This document shows, one piece after another, positions 1-11,945 of a DNA stretch of 64,000 nt. How positions within the stretch are numbered: the first letter of the stretch is position 1; each line of letters starts with the position of its first letter. The notes below the pieces were generated by a model. That model worked only from the letters and a program-made list of their open reading frames with translations. It was not told the DNA's origin and did no database searches. A program made the translations under genes and the position numbers. Source of the DNA: Thermothelomyces thermophilus ATCC 42464 (taxonomy: Eukaryota; Ascomycota; Sordariomycetes; Sordariales; Chaetomiaceae); assembly GCF_000226095.1 (NCBI RefSeq), contig NC_016473.1, positions 5,270,001 through 5,334,000 of the forward strand, read 5' to 3'.

Positions 1-225
1 GACTCCTTTTATAAAGATATTATATATATTATAGACGTTAGTAAACAGATAGGATAGCTATAATACTAGTTAGTATATACTATAGATCTTAAACTTTATA
101 AAGCTATAAAAGCATATAGGAAGAAAGATATTAACCTTATTAAGGAGATTATCTAGGCACTTTGCTCTATACTTACACTATCTATCGTAATGCTCTATAT
201 AATAGTTATAGTATAATATATAACT
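1..225 (+). pseudogene. Copia gag/protease-region fragment (left of G1 insertion)
   Basis: Reading from base 1 gives a protein-like frame with several stops. It continues in frame into 15464 once the G1 element and one TAACT copy are removed. No recognisable domain lies in these 75 codons. By position it should be the gag end or the protease region ahead of the GAG-pre-integrase domain. The assignment rests on continuity across the insertion and not on a motif. Confidence 0.55.
221..225. repeat. G1 target-site duplication, left copy
   Basis: TAACT immediately before the 5' LTR. It matches TAACT at 15459-15463 exactly, marking the insertion point in the copia host. Confidence 0.9.
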
Positions 226-683
226 TGTCACGAGCCAACCATATACCGCGACCTAGTGGGGTGCAGCAGGCTAAACGAGCCACCAATCAAGAAGGGCACG
301 AAGCGAGGCTGACACAGGATCGCTAGGGAGCGCAGGCTACCACGGGCGAACAATTGCCAAAAAGGGAAAGATAGCAGAGGATAGCTAGCTACCAAAGGCA
401 ATCTAAGGATAGGATAGAAGGGGACCATAAGCGACCGACAGAAGTATATATATATATAAATAGTCACTTATTATAGTAGACTCTAGGAGTTCACTAGTAA
501 TAATAACCCTTATAATCACAGTACTTATACCGAGCATCGTTATTAACTACTATAAGAGATAACTCTAGTGTTATTATAAACCCTTTAGCTTTACCAAATC
601 CCTTAGATAACTTGCCTACTTGTCCCGCTTAATCTACCTTCGTCTAAACCCTTTTAGAAGAAGTCTAAGTTAGGTTCGTCATA
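226..683 (+). repeat. G1 5' LTR (subfamily A)
   Basis: 458 bp, beginning TGTCACGAGCCAACC and ending GGTTCGTCATA. It has the same length as the copy at 15001-15458. The first 240 bp or so are specific to this subfamily; the last 218 bp or so match the ends of the LTRs of G2, G3 and G4. Confidence 0.92.
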
Positions 684-689
684 CGTTAC

Positions 690-3600
690 TATTACTCCCT
701 TTGTTCTATTATAGTTTAGAACGGAAGTAACTTCGACCTTGACATCGATATAGCTACTAACGTTATAGCCGAATAGCTACTTGCCTAGCTTAGTTAACTT
801 TATTAGCAAATCTAAGAGTTAGACTAGAGAGATAAGGCTGCTTAAGCTCGAATTAAGGAACTCGAGAACGGCGAAAAGCACTTGTAGAAATTGGTTAACG
901 AGGCCTATACCAAAATCAAGGCACTTGAGGGCGCCAAAGTGAGCTATATTGAGATTAAACCACTTAGTAAATATAGAGGAACCAAGGAGGATCTCGTAGG
1001 ATTCCTGACAAACCTCTGATCTTACTTTCGGCTTAATGATAATAAGTTTCTAGATAATAAAGCTAAAGTCCTTTATATAGCTACGAGACTAGAGGGTAAG
1101 GTACTTAGATAGTTTAAGCCTATATAGAATGACTATCTTACTAAGGAAGATAAAGATAACTAAGATACGTTTATATAAGTAGTCTTTTGATCTTATAACC
1201 GTTTTAAAGAAGAGCTTTAAAAGGTTTTTAGTAATAAAAACAAGAAGATTTATATATAAGAAAGACTTGCTAATCTCTAATAGACTAAGTTAGTAGCCTC
1301 TTATACTATATGGTTTAGATAGGATATACTTAAGTCTTAGCTTAATAACAAAGTATTAATATAACTATTCTATAATAGCTTAAAAGAAAAGGTTAAAGAT
1401 AAGCTATATAAGTATAATCGGCCTCAGACTCTAAATAAATATATTATATAGGCTATCAAAATCGATAATCGACTCTATATATAAGAGTAGTAGAAACAAG
1501 GTCAAATAAATGGAACTATAGTTAAGGCTAACGATAAGAAAAAGCAAACGTACATTAGTACCTTATATAGGATATACCCTGGAGCTATAAATATAGATAT
1601 AACATAAAAGCAAGATTAGAAGAAGATAACTAAAGACAAGTCTAATATTATCTACTATAACTATAGAAAGAAAGGATACTATAAGCAAGAATATTAAAGC
1701 CCGAAGAAAGAGTAGAAGATAGTCCCTAGAAAGGAAATTACAGCTATCGACAAAACTACTAAGGACGTCATCGAAATAGCGGCTACAAGCTACGAAGACA
1801 GGGGCAGTGACACGGATAGTTTCAGACACAATAGCAACGGTGAAGACGAACAAGCACCGTACTCCGAACTAGTCACTATAGACCTAGAGATAGGTCTTGC
1901 TAAATAGGATATGGTAGGAGAATACGTACCGCTAATTTCGATTCTCCTAGCCTTGAGGTAATAGGGTTTCATGGTCATATAGAGGCAGGACAGATTGTAG
2001 ACAACCGATACCTAAGGAATCGAAAGACCTAGACCTAATGTTCTATTCTTCTAGGAACAAATTAAATAGTACTGTAATAAAGTTTTCTGGCTTAATATAG
2101 AACTATATAAATAGGATAGATGCTTGATTTAACTTGTCTAGTAGAGTGATAAGATAAGGGACGAGATAAGGGAACTCTGATATATCGTAGAAACTATTAA
2201 AGGAGGATAGCTTATAGTATATAATAGGCCTGATAGCTACGCTAAGTACCTTGACAATTAGTAACTTAGTAACGATATATAGAATCTAGAATACTAGTTT
2301 ATATATACGAATCGTGGAAAAGACAAGTATATATAGAAGAGCTACTAGAAGAAACACTCTTACTATAGTATTAGAGTATCTATAGTCTATATACAATGGG
2401 AAGGATTTAGGAAAGAATTCTAATACCTCCTAGGCAATATTATATAACTATATCCTTAATATAAGGCATATATATAAGTGCCCTAGTTCTAGTATATAGT
2501 ATATAGATGCTAATACTACTTCTACGACAAATTCGAAAATAATTACTAGCCGACCTAACAAGGAAATGAGGACAAAAGCTTATATCCCATAGAATAGATT
2601 TATAATGTAGGAAACAGAGCGGCCGAATTGCTCTGGAAGATCGAAGCCTATAATCTAGAAGGTATTACAATAGTTCCAAAACGAGCCTAGCCTAGGTACT
2701 ACGGAATAGGGCGAGATACATAGGACTCGTGCTAGAGTAACGATTACCTCTATTACGCGGACGAAAGGAAATCGCGAATTTAGGAGCTTTAGATAAAGCT
2801 ATAGTATATATGACAAAAAGCAGAACGGGCTTAATAGTAGAAAGCTATAAGCACTTAATGGCTTACGGAAATGAGTACGATCGACAAAGCTACTATTAGC
2901 CAAATAACTAAAGAGGTTAGCACTGACCTAGGAAACGGGTCAGGGCCCTTCGAGGGGCCCAGAAACTATTAACGCCCACGTAGTGGTGAGTGATAGCATA
3001 ATATAGGAGGAACTAGTGTAAGAGACTACTATATCGAGACCTCCTGGCAGAAATATAGGAAATCGCTATAATCTTTAGACGATAGCGGTACAACAAGCGA
3101 CTATAGATAATAGTATAATGGAAATAGCACGAAATGCTTATACTAGTAGATAGTGGAGCAGAGATGAACCTGATTTTGCCGACGCTTATAAATTAGCTAT
3201 AGATACCCTAGAGAATAAAGCAGAAGTATAGTATAGTTAAAGGGCCATTTCTAATATAATAGGTATATAAGGAAATCAAACCGATTAATATTACTATAGT
3301 AAGAAAGACTATAGTAGTTATATCTAGTATTATAGATATAGGCAATAACAAAGATATAATATTAGGGTTACTATAGTATAAAGATTACGACCTAGGTATT
3401 AGCTAGAAGAATAGTAGCTACCTATAACCCCGAATAAAATTATATTCAACTAGCGAGATGGGGAGCATACAAGGATCACGAGCGGACGATGCTTAGGGGA
3501 AGGCATATCTTATAGATCTACCGTAAGAGACGGACAGTAGCAGACAGACTACTATAGACTCTAGAAGAGGTAGTATAACGATATTAATATTGCGATGGGA

Positions 3601-4336
3601 GGAACGAGCTAAACCACTAATAGCTATTCTCTCCGTTGACAAATGCGAAGCACTGTAATAGGAGTAGTAGGTTAAGATAGGAGAAATCGCTAGTATTGCT
3701 ATAGATAGAACCAAGTTTGTATACTATTAGAAAACCAAGAGATAAGATAAGACTAGGGAAGTACTAAAAGAATACAAAGGACACCTAGCATTTAAACCGA
3801 AGCATCTGGAAGGACTACTAGAATACGGCCTATAGGATTACGAGATCAAGCTTAAGGAAGGAGTATAACTAAAGTTCTTTAAGATCTATTATATAAGCTA
3901 GACTTAAAACGAAAAACTTAAGCGATATTTGGAGGAGAACTTTTAAAGAGAATATATCTACCTATTGATATTGCTAGTAGGCTACCTAATCCTGTTTATA
4001 CCTAAGAAAGACGGAAAGCTATAGTTATATATCGACTATTAGTAACTTAATAAATAGACCGTGAAAAACCGATACCTATTACCGCTAATCTTATAGCTCC
4101 AAGATCAGTTAGCAGGAGCCTAATATTTTATATATCTTAACTTGCTATCGGCCTATAACTATATATAGATTAAAGAAGGCAATAAGTGGAAAACGGCCTT
4201 TAGGATACCCTATAGCTACTATAAGTACCTCGTCATGCTATTCGGACTTATAAACGCGCCAGCAACGTTCTAAGCCCTAATTAATCAAGCTATCCAACCC
4301 TTTCTTAATAAATTTACGGTATATTATCTCGACAAT
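690..4336 (+). pseudogene. G1 gag and 5' part of pol (protease, RT start)
   Basis: Gag is readable from about 690. A degraded CX2CX4HX4C zinc knuckle lies near 1655-1700, where the Cys and His positions now read Tyr. A Glu/Tyr-rich extension of about 450 codons follows. The retroviral-type aspartic protease motif LVDSGAEMNLI is at about 3141-3173, in a different frame from gag. RT begins near 3860 (KKDGKL, YIDY, then [18 protein letters not shown]) and stops at YYLDN at 4336, where G2 is inserted. Many TAG and TAA codons replace CAG, CAA and TGG. Confidence 0.85.
4332..4336. repeat. G2 target-site duplication, left copy
   Basis: ACAAT, identical to 11941-11945. Confidence 0.92.
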
Positions 4337-4785
4337 TGTGACAAACCTAGCTCAGACTTCTTCTAAAAGGGTTCAGACGAAGGTAGATTGAGCGGGACAA
4401 GCGGGCAGGTCGTCTAAGGGATTCGGTGAAGCCAAAGGGTTCACAATAACACTAGAGTTGTCTCTCATAGTAATCAGCAATACTTGGTATAAGTACTGTG
4501 ATTGTGATTATTACCACTAATGAACTCTTAGAGTCTACCGAACGAGTGACTGGCTAGCTATATATATATACAATTTATCTGTCCTTCTTCTATAGTTATT
4601 ACTAGTACTATTTCTCCTTTTACTCCGTGATTCCGCGTTGTCGACGGTGACATGCTATTATCACTAGTGAAGACCTTAGTCTTGGCGGTGATAATCTTCC
4701 GATTAGTTCGTTAAGTGATTAGCTATCGGAATGTCCCGTGTCCTAGCTACAGCCTGCCAGGCCATCTATATGCTTACTTATGACA
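4337..4785 (-). repeat. G2 3' LTR (subfamily B)
   Basis: 449 bp. On the plus strand it begins TGTGACAAACC and ends TTATGACA; read on the element strand it begins TGTCATAAGTAAGC. The same length as the copy at 11492-11940. Confidence 0.92.
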
Positions 4786-4821
4786 CGATGCCCCTCCTTT
4801 AAGGCTTTCGACCTGAAAGCC
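4786..4821 (-). repeat. Hairpin plus polypurine tract next to G2 3' LTR
   Basis: On the element strand a GGCTTTCAGGTCGAAAGCC hairpin (4803-4821, one arm mismatch of RIP type) is followed by an AAAGGAGGGGCATCG tract abutting the LTR. Same motif as in G1, G3 and G4. Confidence 0.75.
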
Positions 4822-4910
4822 CTCTTAGGCCATTTCAAATAGCGCTAATACCTTTACTTGTGAGTATGACACTCTTCCTATTTCTGTATTGTAGTCGCTA
4901 TGTTGACAAA

Positions 4911-5577
4911 ATGCCGATAGAGAAACGGAAGTCGTATTCTACGCGTTATCGTGCTTCCCTTGCTCAGAACATCGCTAAGAACGGTTTTATCGTAATGCCT
5001 TGTTCTTAGTGTATGTCGTAAAGCCTTATCTGTAAGATGATCACGCGTATAAAGCGTTATAAAGTCTATATCCGTTAAGGTTGTTCTTATAATGGCTCTA
5101 GCATCTTGCTTTCTTCCTATAAGCGTGTCTTTCTTTCTCTTCTTTTTTTTTTTTTTTTTAAGTGTAATTCCTAATATTCGTTCTAATAGATCACATTCTC
5201 TAGGAGCAGCGTCATATTAAGGATGCTAAACGTCGTACCGAACTTAAGCTAGATAAATCCTAATGCCGTCTAGAAGAAGCCTAGCGCGAGTTGTCCGAAA
5301 GGCTTATATAGCTCTAGCGTCTTCGTTAGTAGAAGGAGTTTTTAGTAGAGAAGGGTGCCGATATGGTGGCACGTAGTCTGTCGACCTTAGACGAGTTAGA
5401 GGAGGTTAAGTAGCAAGAGTGGCAAGAGGCGTCTACTATGCCCTTGTTAGAGATTAGTAATGCTACTGATGTTATTAATTAGAGCGCTATCTTTGGTTCT
5501 GTCCTAGGCTTTCCTTTGGTCGATCCGGGTTTTGCTAGTAGAACTATTCTAGTTTCTTAGGGTAATTTAGGTTCTTA
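4911..5577 (+). pseudogene. G2 antisense accessory ORF (Cys-rich module, intron, coiled coil)
   Basis: It runs opposite to G2 pol. Exon 1 begins ATG at 4911 (MPIEKRKSYSTRYRASLAQN, then PCSQC and LICKM). An intron of about 71 bp (5119-5189) contains an 18-T tract; its donor now reads ATAAGC, where G4 keeps GTAAGC. Exon 2 from 5190 encodes a Lys/Glu/Arg-rich coiled coil (RTELKLDKSQ, EFLVEKGADMVARSL, TLDELEEVK) and a tail ending near 5577. The tail overlaps the sense pol end (5454) by about 124 nt. Only a few stops occur, at CAG/TGG-type sites. The same layout is seen in G3 and G4. Function unknown; the paired Cys motifs suggest zinc or nucleic-acid binding, which is inference. Confidence 0.7.
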
Positions 5578-8500
5578 ACTAGTTTCTATAAGTTATCTTC
5601 TAGTCTAAAATCAAGCTATTTAACTAGGTACTATAGTTCTCTATTAATGATATATAAATCTAGAATTTCTTCGACGTCCTATTCTTCCTCTTCGTCCTCT
5701 GCTTCGATATATATAACGACCTTGGCGGTTTTCGGTGCCAGTTCGAGAAGTAAAATATGAAAAACATCTGTCTGTAGTTATATAGATAACGGTAATGATA
5801 GTCGATAGTTAGATGTCGAAATTCGTTCTTTGATAACAAAGGGTCTAACCTTCCTAAAGTCTAGCTTTGTGCTTAGTCGTTTGGTTCGTAAGTTCTATAT
5901 AGTTAGGTAGACTTTGTCTCCCCTCTCTAGGCAAGGTCCCTCGAGCCTATATTTGTCGTAGTGATTCTTTATTCTAATCTTGACAAACTCGAGTTCTTTT
6001 TTAAGCTTTTTATATAGTGTATATATTTATTCCGCTTTGACTGCTGCTCTTGGCACTATAACCTCTAGTCCTTGCCTTAGGTCTGCTTCGTACCTGTAGT
6101 TTGTAAAGAATGGTATAACTTTGGTCGTTTCTGTTAGTATTATATTATAAGCGAGTTGTACTATTAGTAATAGTATGACCTAGTTGTCTTGTTAGTAGTT
6201 AATGTAAGAACGGAGATACTATTTGATGACTTGGTTTAGTCGCTCCGTTTGTCCGTCGGTCTGCAGGTGATATGCCGTTAATAGTTTGCTATTAATGCCT
6301 AATTGTTACATTAACGCTTGCTAGAACTTCGATACAAACTTAGTATCTCTATCGGTGATCTATTCTTATAGCTAAGCGTATACTAATATAACTTGCCGGT
6401 AGATTACGTCTACTAACTGTTCTACTATCTAGGACTCTTTATAGGGGAAGAAGTATACCTATTTAGTCAGGCGATCTGCTATAGTGAGAATACTATCGTA
6501 GATCACTCCTATAGCTATATCCTTAGATTCTAGTAGTTTCGTAATAAAGTCTATCATAACCGAGCTCTATAGTTTGTCAGGTATTAGCAGTGGCTAAAGT
6601 AGCCTATACGGCTTGTATCGTGCCGTCTTGCTTTAATTACAAATGTCGTAGTTCCGTACGACTTCCTTAACTCTTGTCATTAACTATAGAAAGTCGTAGT
6701 GTTTCTTGACTTGCGTGACAGTCTTCGTAACTCCTTTATGTCCTCCGAGTTTCGACTTGTAGAGTTCTTAAATCATTCGTAGCTATTGATCTTTATTATA
6801 GATATACGCTTTGCCTCGGTACCAGAGTTTCCTATCTCTTTCTTCTACTTCGTTAGGTACTACTAGTCCGGGTGCCGCTTGATACTATGTCTCGTTAATC
6901 CTTTCTTCTCGAAAGATTACATAACATTCTAGGAACAAGTTAAGTGGATTATCTTCTATAGGTATCTACGTTTCGTAATATAGCGTCCTATCTATTCGTT
7001 CCTTGAATAATGGTAGTATTGTTTCCGTTTGTCCTTTTGTATGATCCGTTTGTTGGCTTAAGATATCTGCTTGTACGTTTTCTTTGCCCTTCTTATAGTA
7101 GATCTTAAAGTTAAATTCCACGAGGAATTCTACCTATCGTATTTGTCATCTATTAAGTTCCTTTATCGTCGTAAAGTATTACAAATTCTTATAATCTATA
7201 TATACCTATACTAGTTTAATCATACTACTAAGGTATAGTCACCATTCCTTAAAAGCTTTGACAATTACAAGTAGTTCCTTATTATAGATCGAATAATTAA
7301 GATATAGTCTGTCGAGCTTCTTTGAAAAGAAGGCTATAGGATGTAGCTTCCCTTGTCTGTCTCGTTATCCTAATTGTCCTCTAATGGCATAGTCTGAAGC
7401 GTCTGTTTCTACCTTAAATGGTTTCTTAGGATCTGGTAGTATTAGTACTAGATCTTCGGTAATGGCGTCGCGGATTTACGTAAATGCTTGCTCATGTTAT
7501 TCTTCCTATTGGAATTTAGCATTCTTCTAAGTAAGTTCGTATAAGGGTCGTACGATCGCTCCGAAGTTTCTAATAAACATCTGGTAGAAGTTTGTAAATC
7601 CGATAAAGCTTTATACTTCTATAACTAACGTTAGTTATAGCTAGTCCTTGATAGCTTTAACCTTTGAAGGTTCTATCTAGATTTATCCTAGGGATATTTC
7701 GTATCCTAAAAAGACTATCTTCCTAATATAGAATTCGCTTTTTTCCTTGTTAACCGATAGCTTATATATGTATAGCACGTCTAGTACTACTCTTACGTAC
7801 TTCCGGTGTTCGTCTATTATCTTGGAGAAGATAAGTATGTTGTCAAGATAATATACTATAAATTTGTCAAGAAAGGGTTAGATAGCTTGATTAATCAGAG
7901 CTTAGAACGTTACTAGCACGTTTATAAGTCCGAATGGCATGACAAGGTACTTATAGTAGCTATAAGGTATCCTAAAGGCTGTTTTCTACTTGTTGCCTTC
8001 TTTAATCCTTATATAGTTATAGGCTGATAGCAAGTCAAGACGCGTAAAATATTAGGCTTCTGCTAACTAATCTCGGAGCCGTAAGATTAGTAGTAACAGG
8101 TATCGGTTTTTTACGGTCTGTTCGTTAAGTTACTAATAGTCGACATATAACTATAGCTTTCTGTCCTTCTTAGGCATAAACAGGATTAGGTAGCCTGCTA
8201 GCGATGTTAACAGGCAGATATATCCTCTTCAAAGGTTCTCCTCTAAATATCGCTTAATTTCTTTATTTTATATTTAGCTTATGTAGTAAATCTTAAAGAA
8301 CTTCAATCGTGCTCCTTCCTTAAGTTTGATCTCGTAATCCTATAGGCCGTGTTTTGGTAGTCCTTCTAGATGTTTTGGTTCGAATGCTAGGTATCCTTCG
8401 TATTCCTTTGGTACTTCCCTAGTCTTGTCTCGTCTCTCGGTTCTCTGATAGTATACGAACTTAATTCTATCTATAGCGATACTAGCGATTTCTCCTATCT

Positions 8501-11475
8501 TAACCTACTACTCTAATTACAATGCTCCACATTTGTTAACGGAGAGAACAGCTATCGACGGTTTAGCTCGTTCCTCCTGTTGTAGCGTCGATGTCGTTTT
8601 GCCGCTTCTTCTAGAGTCTGTAGTAGTCTGTTTGCCACTACCTGTCTCTTACGGTAGATCCGTAGGATATGCCTTCCCTTAGGCATTGTCTACTCGCGAT
8701 CCTTATATGCTCCCTATCTTGCTAGTCGAATATAACTCTATTTAGGGTTGTAGGTAGCTACTATTCTTCTAGCTAATGTCTAGATTATAATCTTTATATT
8801 ATAGTAACCCTAATATTATATCTTTATTGTTGCTTATATCTATAATGCTAAATATAACTACTATAGTCTTTCTTACTATAGTAATGTTAATTAGTTTAGT
8901 CTCTCTATATACCTATTGCGTTAGAAATAGTCCTTTGACTATACTATACTTCCGCTTCATTCTCTAGGGTATCTATAGCTAATTTATAAGCGTCAGTGAA
9001 ATCAGGTTTATCTCTGCTCCACTATCTACTAATACGAGCATTTCGTACTATCTCTATTATGCTATTATCTATAGTTGCTTATCTTACCACTGTCGTCTAA
9101 AGATTGCGGCGATTTCCTATATTTCTGCCGGGAGGTCTCGATATAGTGGTCTCTTACGCTAGTTCCTCCCATACTACGCTACCACCCGCTGCTACGTGGG
9201 CGTTAATGGTTTCCGGGCCCCTCGAAGGGCCCTAACCTGTTTCCTAGGTCAGTACTAACCTCTTCGGTTGTTTAGCTAATAGCGGCTTCGTCAATTGTGC
9301 TCATTTCCGTAAGCTATCAAGTACTTACGGCTTCCTACCATTAGGTCCGTTCTACTTTTCGTTGTATGTGCTATAGCTTTATCTAAAGCTCCCGAATTCG
9401 CAATTTCTTTTTGTCTATATAATAAAGGCAATCGTTACTCTAGCATAAGTCCTATATGTCTCGTCCCGTTCCGTAGTACCTAGGCTAGGCTCGTTTTGGA
9501 ACTATCGTAATGCCTTCTAGACTCTAGTCTTCGATCTTCTAGAGCAGTTCGGCCGCTCTGTTTCCTGTATCGTAGACCTATTCTATAGGGTATAGGCTTT
9601 TGTCCTTATTTCCTTATTAGGTCGGCTAGTAATTGTTTTCGAATTTGTCGCGGAAGTAGTATTAGCATTCGTGTGCTATACATTAGAACTAGGGCACTTG
9701 CGTATATGCCTCGTATCAAGGGTATAGTCACGTGGCGTTGCCTAGGAGGTATTAGAATTCTTTCCTGAATCCTTCCTACTATATATAGACTATAGGTACT
9801 CTAATGCTAAGGTAGGAGTATTTCTTCTAGTAGCTTTCCTATATACGCTTATCCTTCCTATGGTTCGCGTATATAAACTAGTATTCTAGGTTCCGCACGT
9901 CATTGCTAAGTTGCTAATCGTCAAAACACTTAGCGTAGCTATTAGGTCTATTATATACCATAAGCTGTTCTCCTTTGATGGTTTCTACGATACGTTAGAG
10001 TTCCCTTATCTCGTTCCTTATCTTATTACTCTGCTAGGTAAGTTAAGTCAAACGTTTATCCCATTTATATAGTTTCGTATTAAGCCGGAAAACTTCGTTA
10101 TAGTACCCTTCGATTTGTTCCTAGAGAAATAGAACATTAGGTCCGGGTCTTTCGGTTCCTTAGGTATCGGTTATCTATAATCTATTCCGCCTCTATATAA
10201 CTATAAAACCCTATTGCCCTAAGGCTAGGAGAATCGAAATTGGCAGTACGTACTTTCCTACCGTATCCTATTTAGCGAGACCTGTCTCTAGGTTCATAGT
10301 GACTAGTTCGGAATATAGTACTTGTTTGTCTTTACCGTTGCCGTCGTGTCTAAGATTGTCCGTATCACTATCCTTATCTTCGTAGCTTATAACTACTACT
10401 TCGATAACGTTCTTAGTAGTTTCGTCGATATCTATAATTTCTTTTCTAGGGACTAGCTTCTACTCTTTCTTCAGGCTTTGACATTCTTGCTTGTAGTGTC
10501 CTTTCTTTCCGTAGTTATAGTAGATAATATTAGACTTGTCTTTGGTTGTCTTCTTCTGGTCCTGCTTCTACGCTGTATCTATATCTATAGCTCTAGGGTG
10601 TGTCTTATATAAAGTACTGACGTATGTCTGCTTTTTCTTGTCATTAGCCTTAACTATAGTTCTATTTGTTCGACCTCGTTTCTGCTGCTCTTGTGCGTAA
10701 AGCTAATTATTGATTCTAATAGCCTGTACGATATATTTGTCTAGAGTCTTAGGCCGATCATACTTATATAGCTTGTCTTTAACCTTTTCCTTTAGGCCGT
10801 TATAGAACAATTATATTAATGCCTCGTTATTAAGCTAAGACTTGAATATGTCCTGTCTAAATTATATAGTATAGGAGGTTACTAACTTGGTCTATTAGAG
10901 ATTGGCAAGTCTTTCTTATATATGAATTTTCTTGTCTTTATCGCTAAAAACCTTCTAAAGCTCTTCTTCGAAACAGTCATAGGACCAAAAGACTACCTAT
11001 ATAAACGCGTCTTAGTTATCTTTGTCTTCCTTAGTAAGATAGTCGTTCTATATAGGCTCGAACCATCTAAGTGCCTTGCCCTCTAGTCTTATAGCTATAT
11101 ATAGGACTTTGGCTTTATTGTCTAGAAATGTGTCGTTATTGATCCGGAAATAGGATCAGAGGTTTATTAGGAATCCTATAAGATCTTCCTTAGTTCCTCT
11201 ATATTTGCTAGGTAGTTTGATCTTGATATAGCTTGCTTTGATAGCCTCGAGTGTCTTAATTTTGGCGTAGGCCTTGTTAATTAATTTCTACGAATACTTT
11301 TCGCTATTCTCGAGTTCCTTAATTTGAGCTTAAGTAGCCTTATCTCTCTAGTCTAACTCCTAGATCCGCTGCTAGAGTTAACTAAGCTAGGTAAGCAGTT
11401 GTTTAGCCGTGACGCTGGCAGCTATATCGGTATTGAGGTCGAAGTTACCTCCGTTCTGAACTATAATAGAACAAA
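5454..11475 (-). pseudogene. G2 gag-pol remnant
   Basis: Reading the minus strand from about 11475: gag, a degraded zinc knuckle near 10490-10540, the long gag extension, the protease motif LVDSGAEINLI near 9005-9040, the RT box YYLDNILIFSK near 7825-7865, RNase H near 7150-7450, integrase near 6200-6950 and a chromodomain near 5600-5720. The sense frame ends at 5454-5456, inside the antisense ORF. Stops of RIP type occur throughout. Confidence 0.82.
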
Positions 11476-11491
11476 GGGAGTAGTAACAACG

Positions 11492-11940
11492 TATAACGAA
11501 CCTAGCTTAGACTTCTTCTAAAAGGGTTTAGACGAAGGTAGATTAAGCGGGACAAGCGGGCAGGTTGTCTAAGGGATTTGGTAAAGCTAAAGGGTTTATA
11601 ACAACACTAGAGTTATCTCTTATAGTAATTAGCAATACTTAGTATAAGTATTAAGATTGTGATTATTACTATTAGTAAACTCTTAGAGTCTACTAAACAA
11701 GTGACTGGCTAGCTATATATATATATAATTTGTCTGTCCTTCTTCTATAGTTATTACTAGTACTATTTCTTCTTTTACTTTATAATTCCGCGTTGTCGAT
11801 GGTGACATGCTATTATCACTAGTGAAGACCTTAGTCTTGGTGGTGATAATCTTCCGATTGGTTCGTCAAGTGATTGGCTGTCGGAATGTCCCGCGTCCTG
11901 GCTGTAGCCTGCCAGGCCGTCCATATGCTTACTCGTGACA
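11492..11940 (-). repeat. G2 5' LTR (subfamily B)
   Basis: 449 bp, ending CTCGTGACA on the plus strand directly before the ACAAT duplication. It is adjacent to gag of the minus-strand element. Confidence 0.92.
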
Positions 11941-11945
11941 ACAAT
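11941..11945. repeat. G2 target-site duplication, right copy
   Basis: ACAAT directly after the G2 LTR, identical to 4332-4336. It encodes part of the interrupted YLDD loop of G1. Confidence 0.92.

Larger units (their letters stand above)
4337..11940 (-). mobile_element. G2: Ty3/gypsy chromovirus inserted in reverse inside G1 RT
   Basis: Two 449-bp LTRs (4337-4785 and 11492-11940) enclose a minus-strand gag-pol. Perfect ACAAT target duplications lie at 4332-4336 and 11941-11945. Removing the element and one duplication copy restores the G1 RT reading frame through the YLDD loop, which proves insertion after G1. Its LTR subfamily (B) is the same as that of G3. Full size is 7,604 bp. Protein frames are broken by RIP-type stops. 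Confidence 0.93.
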
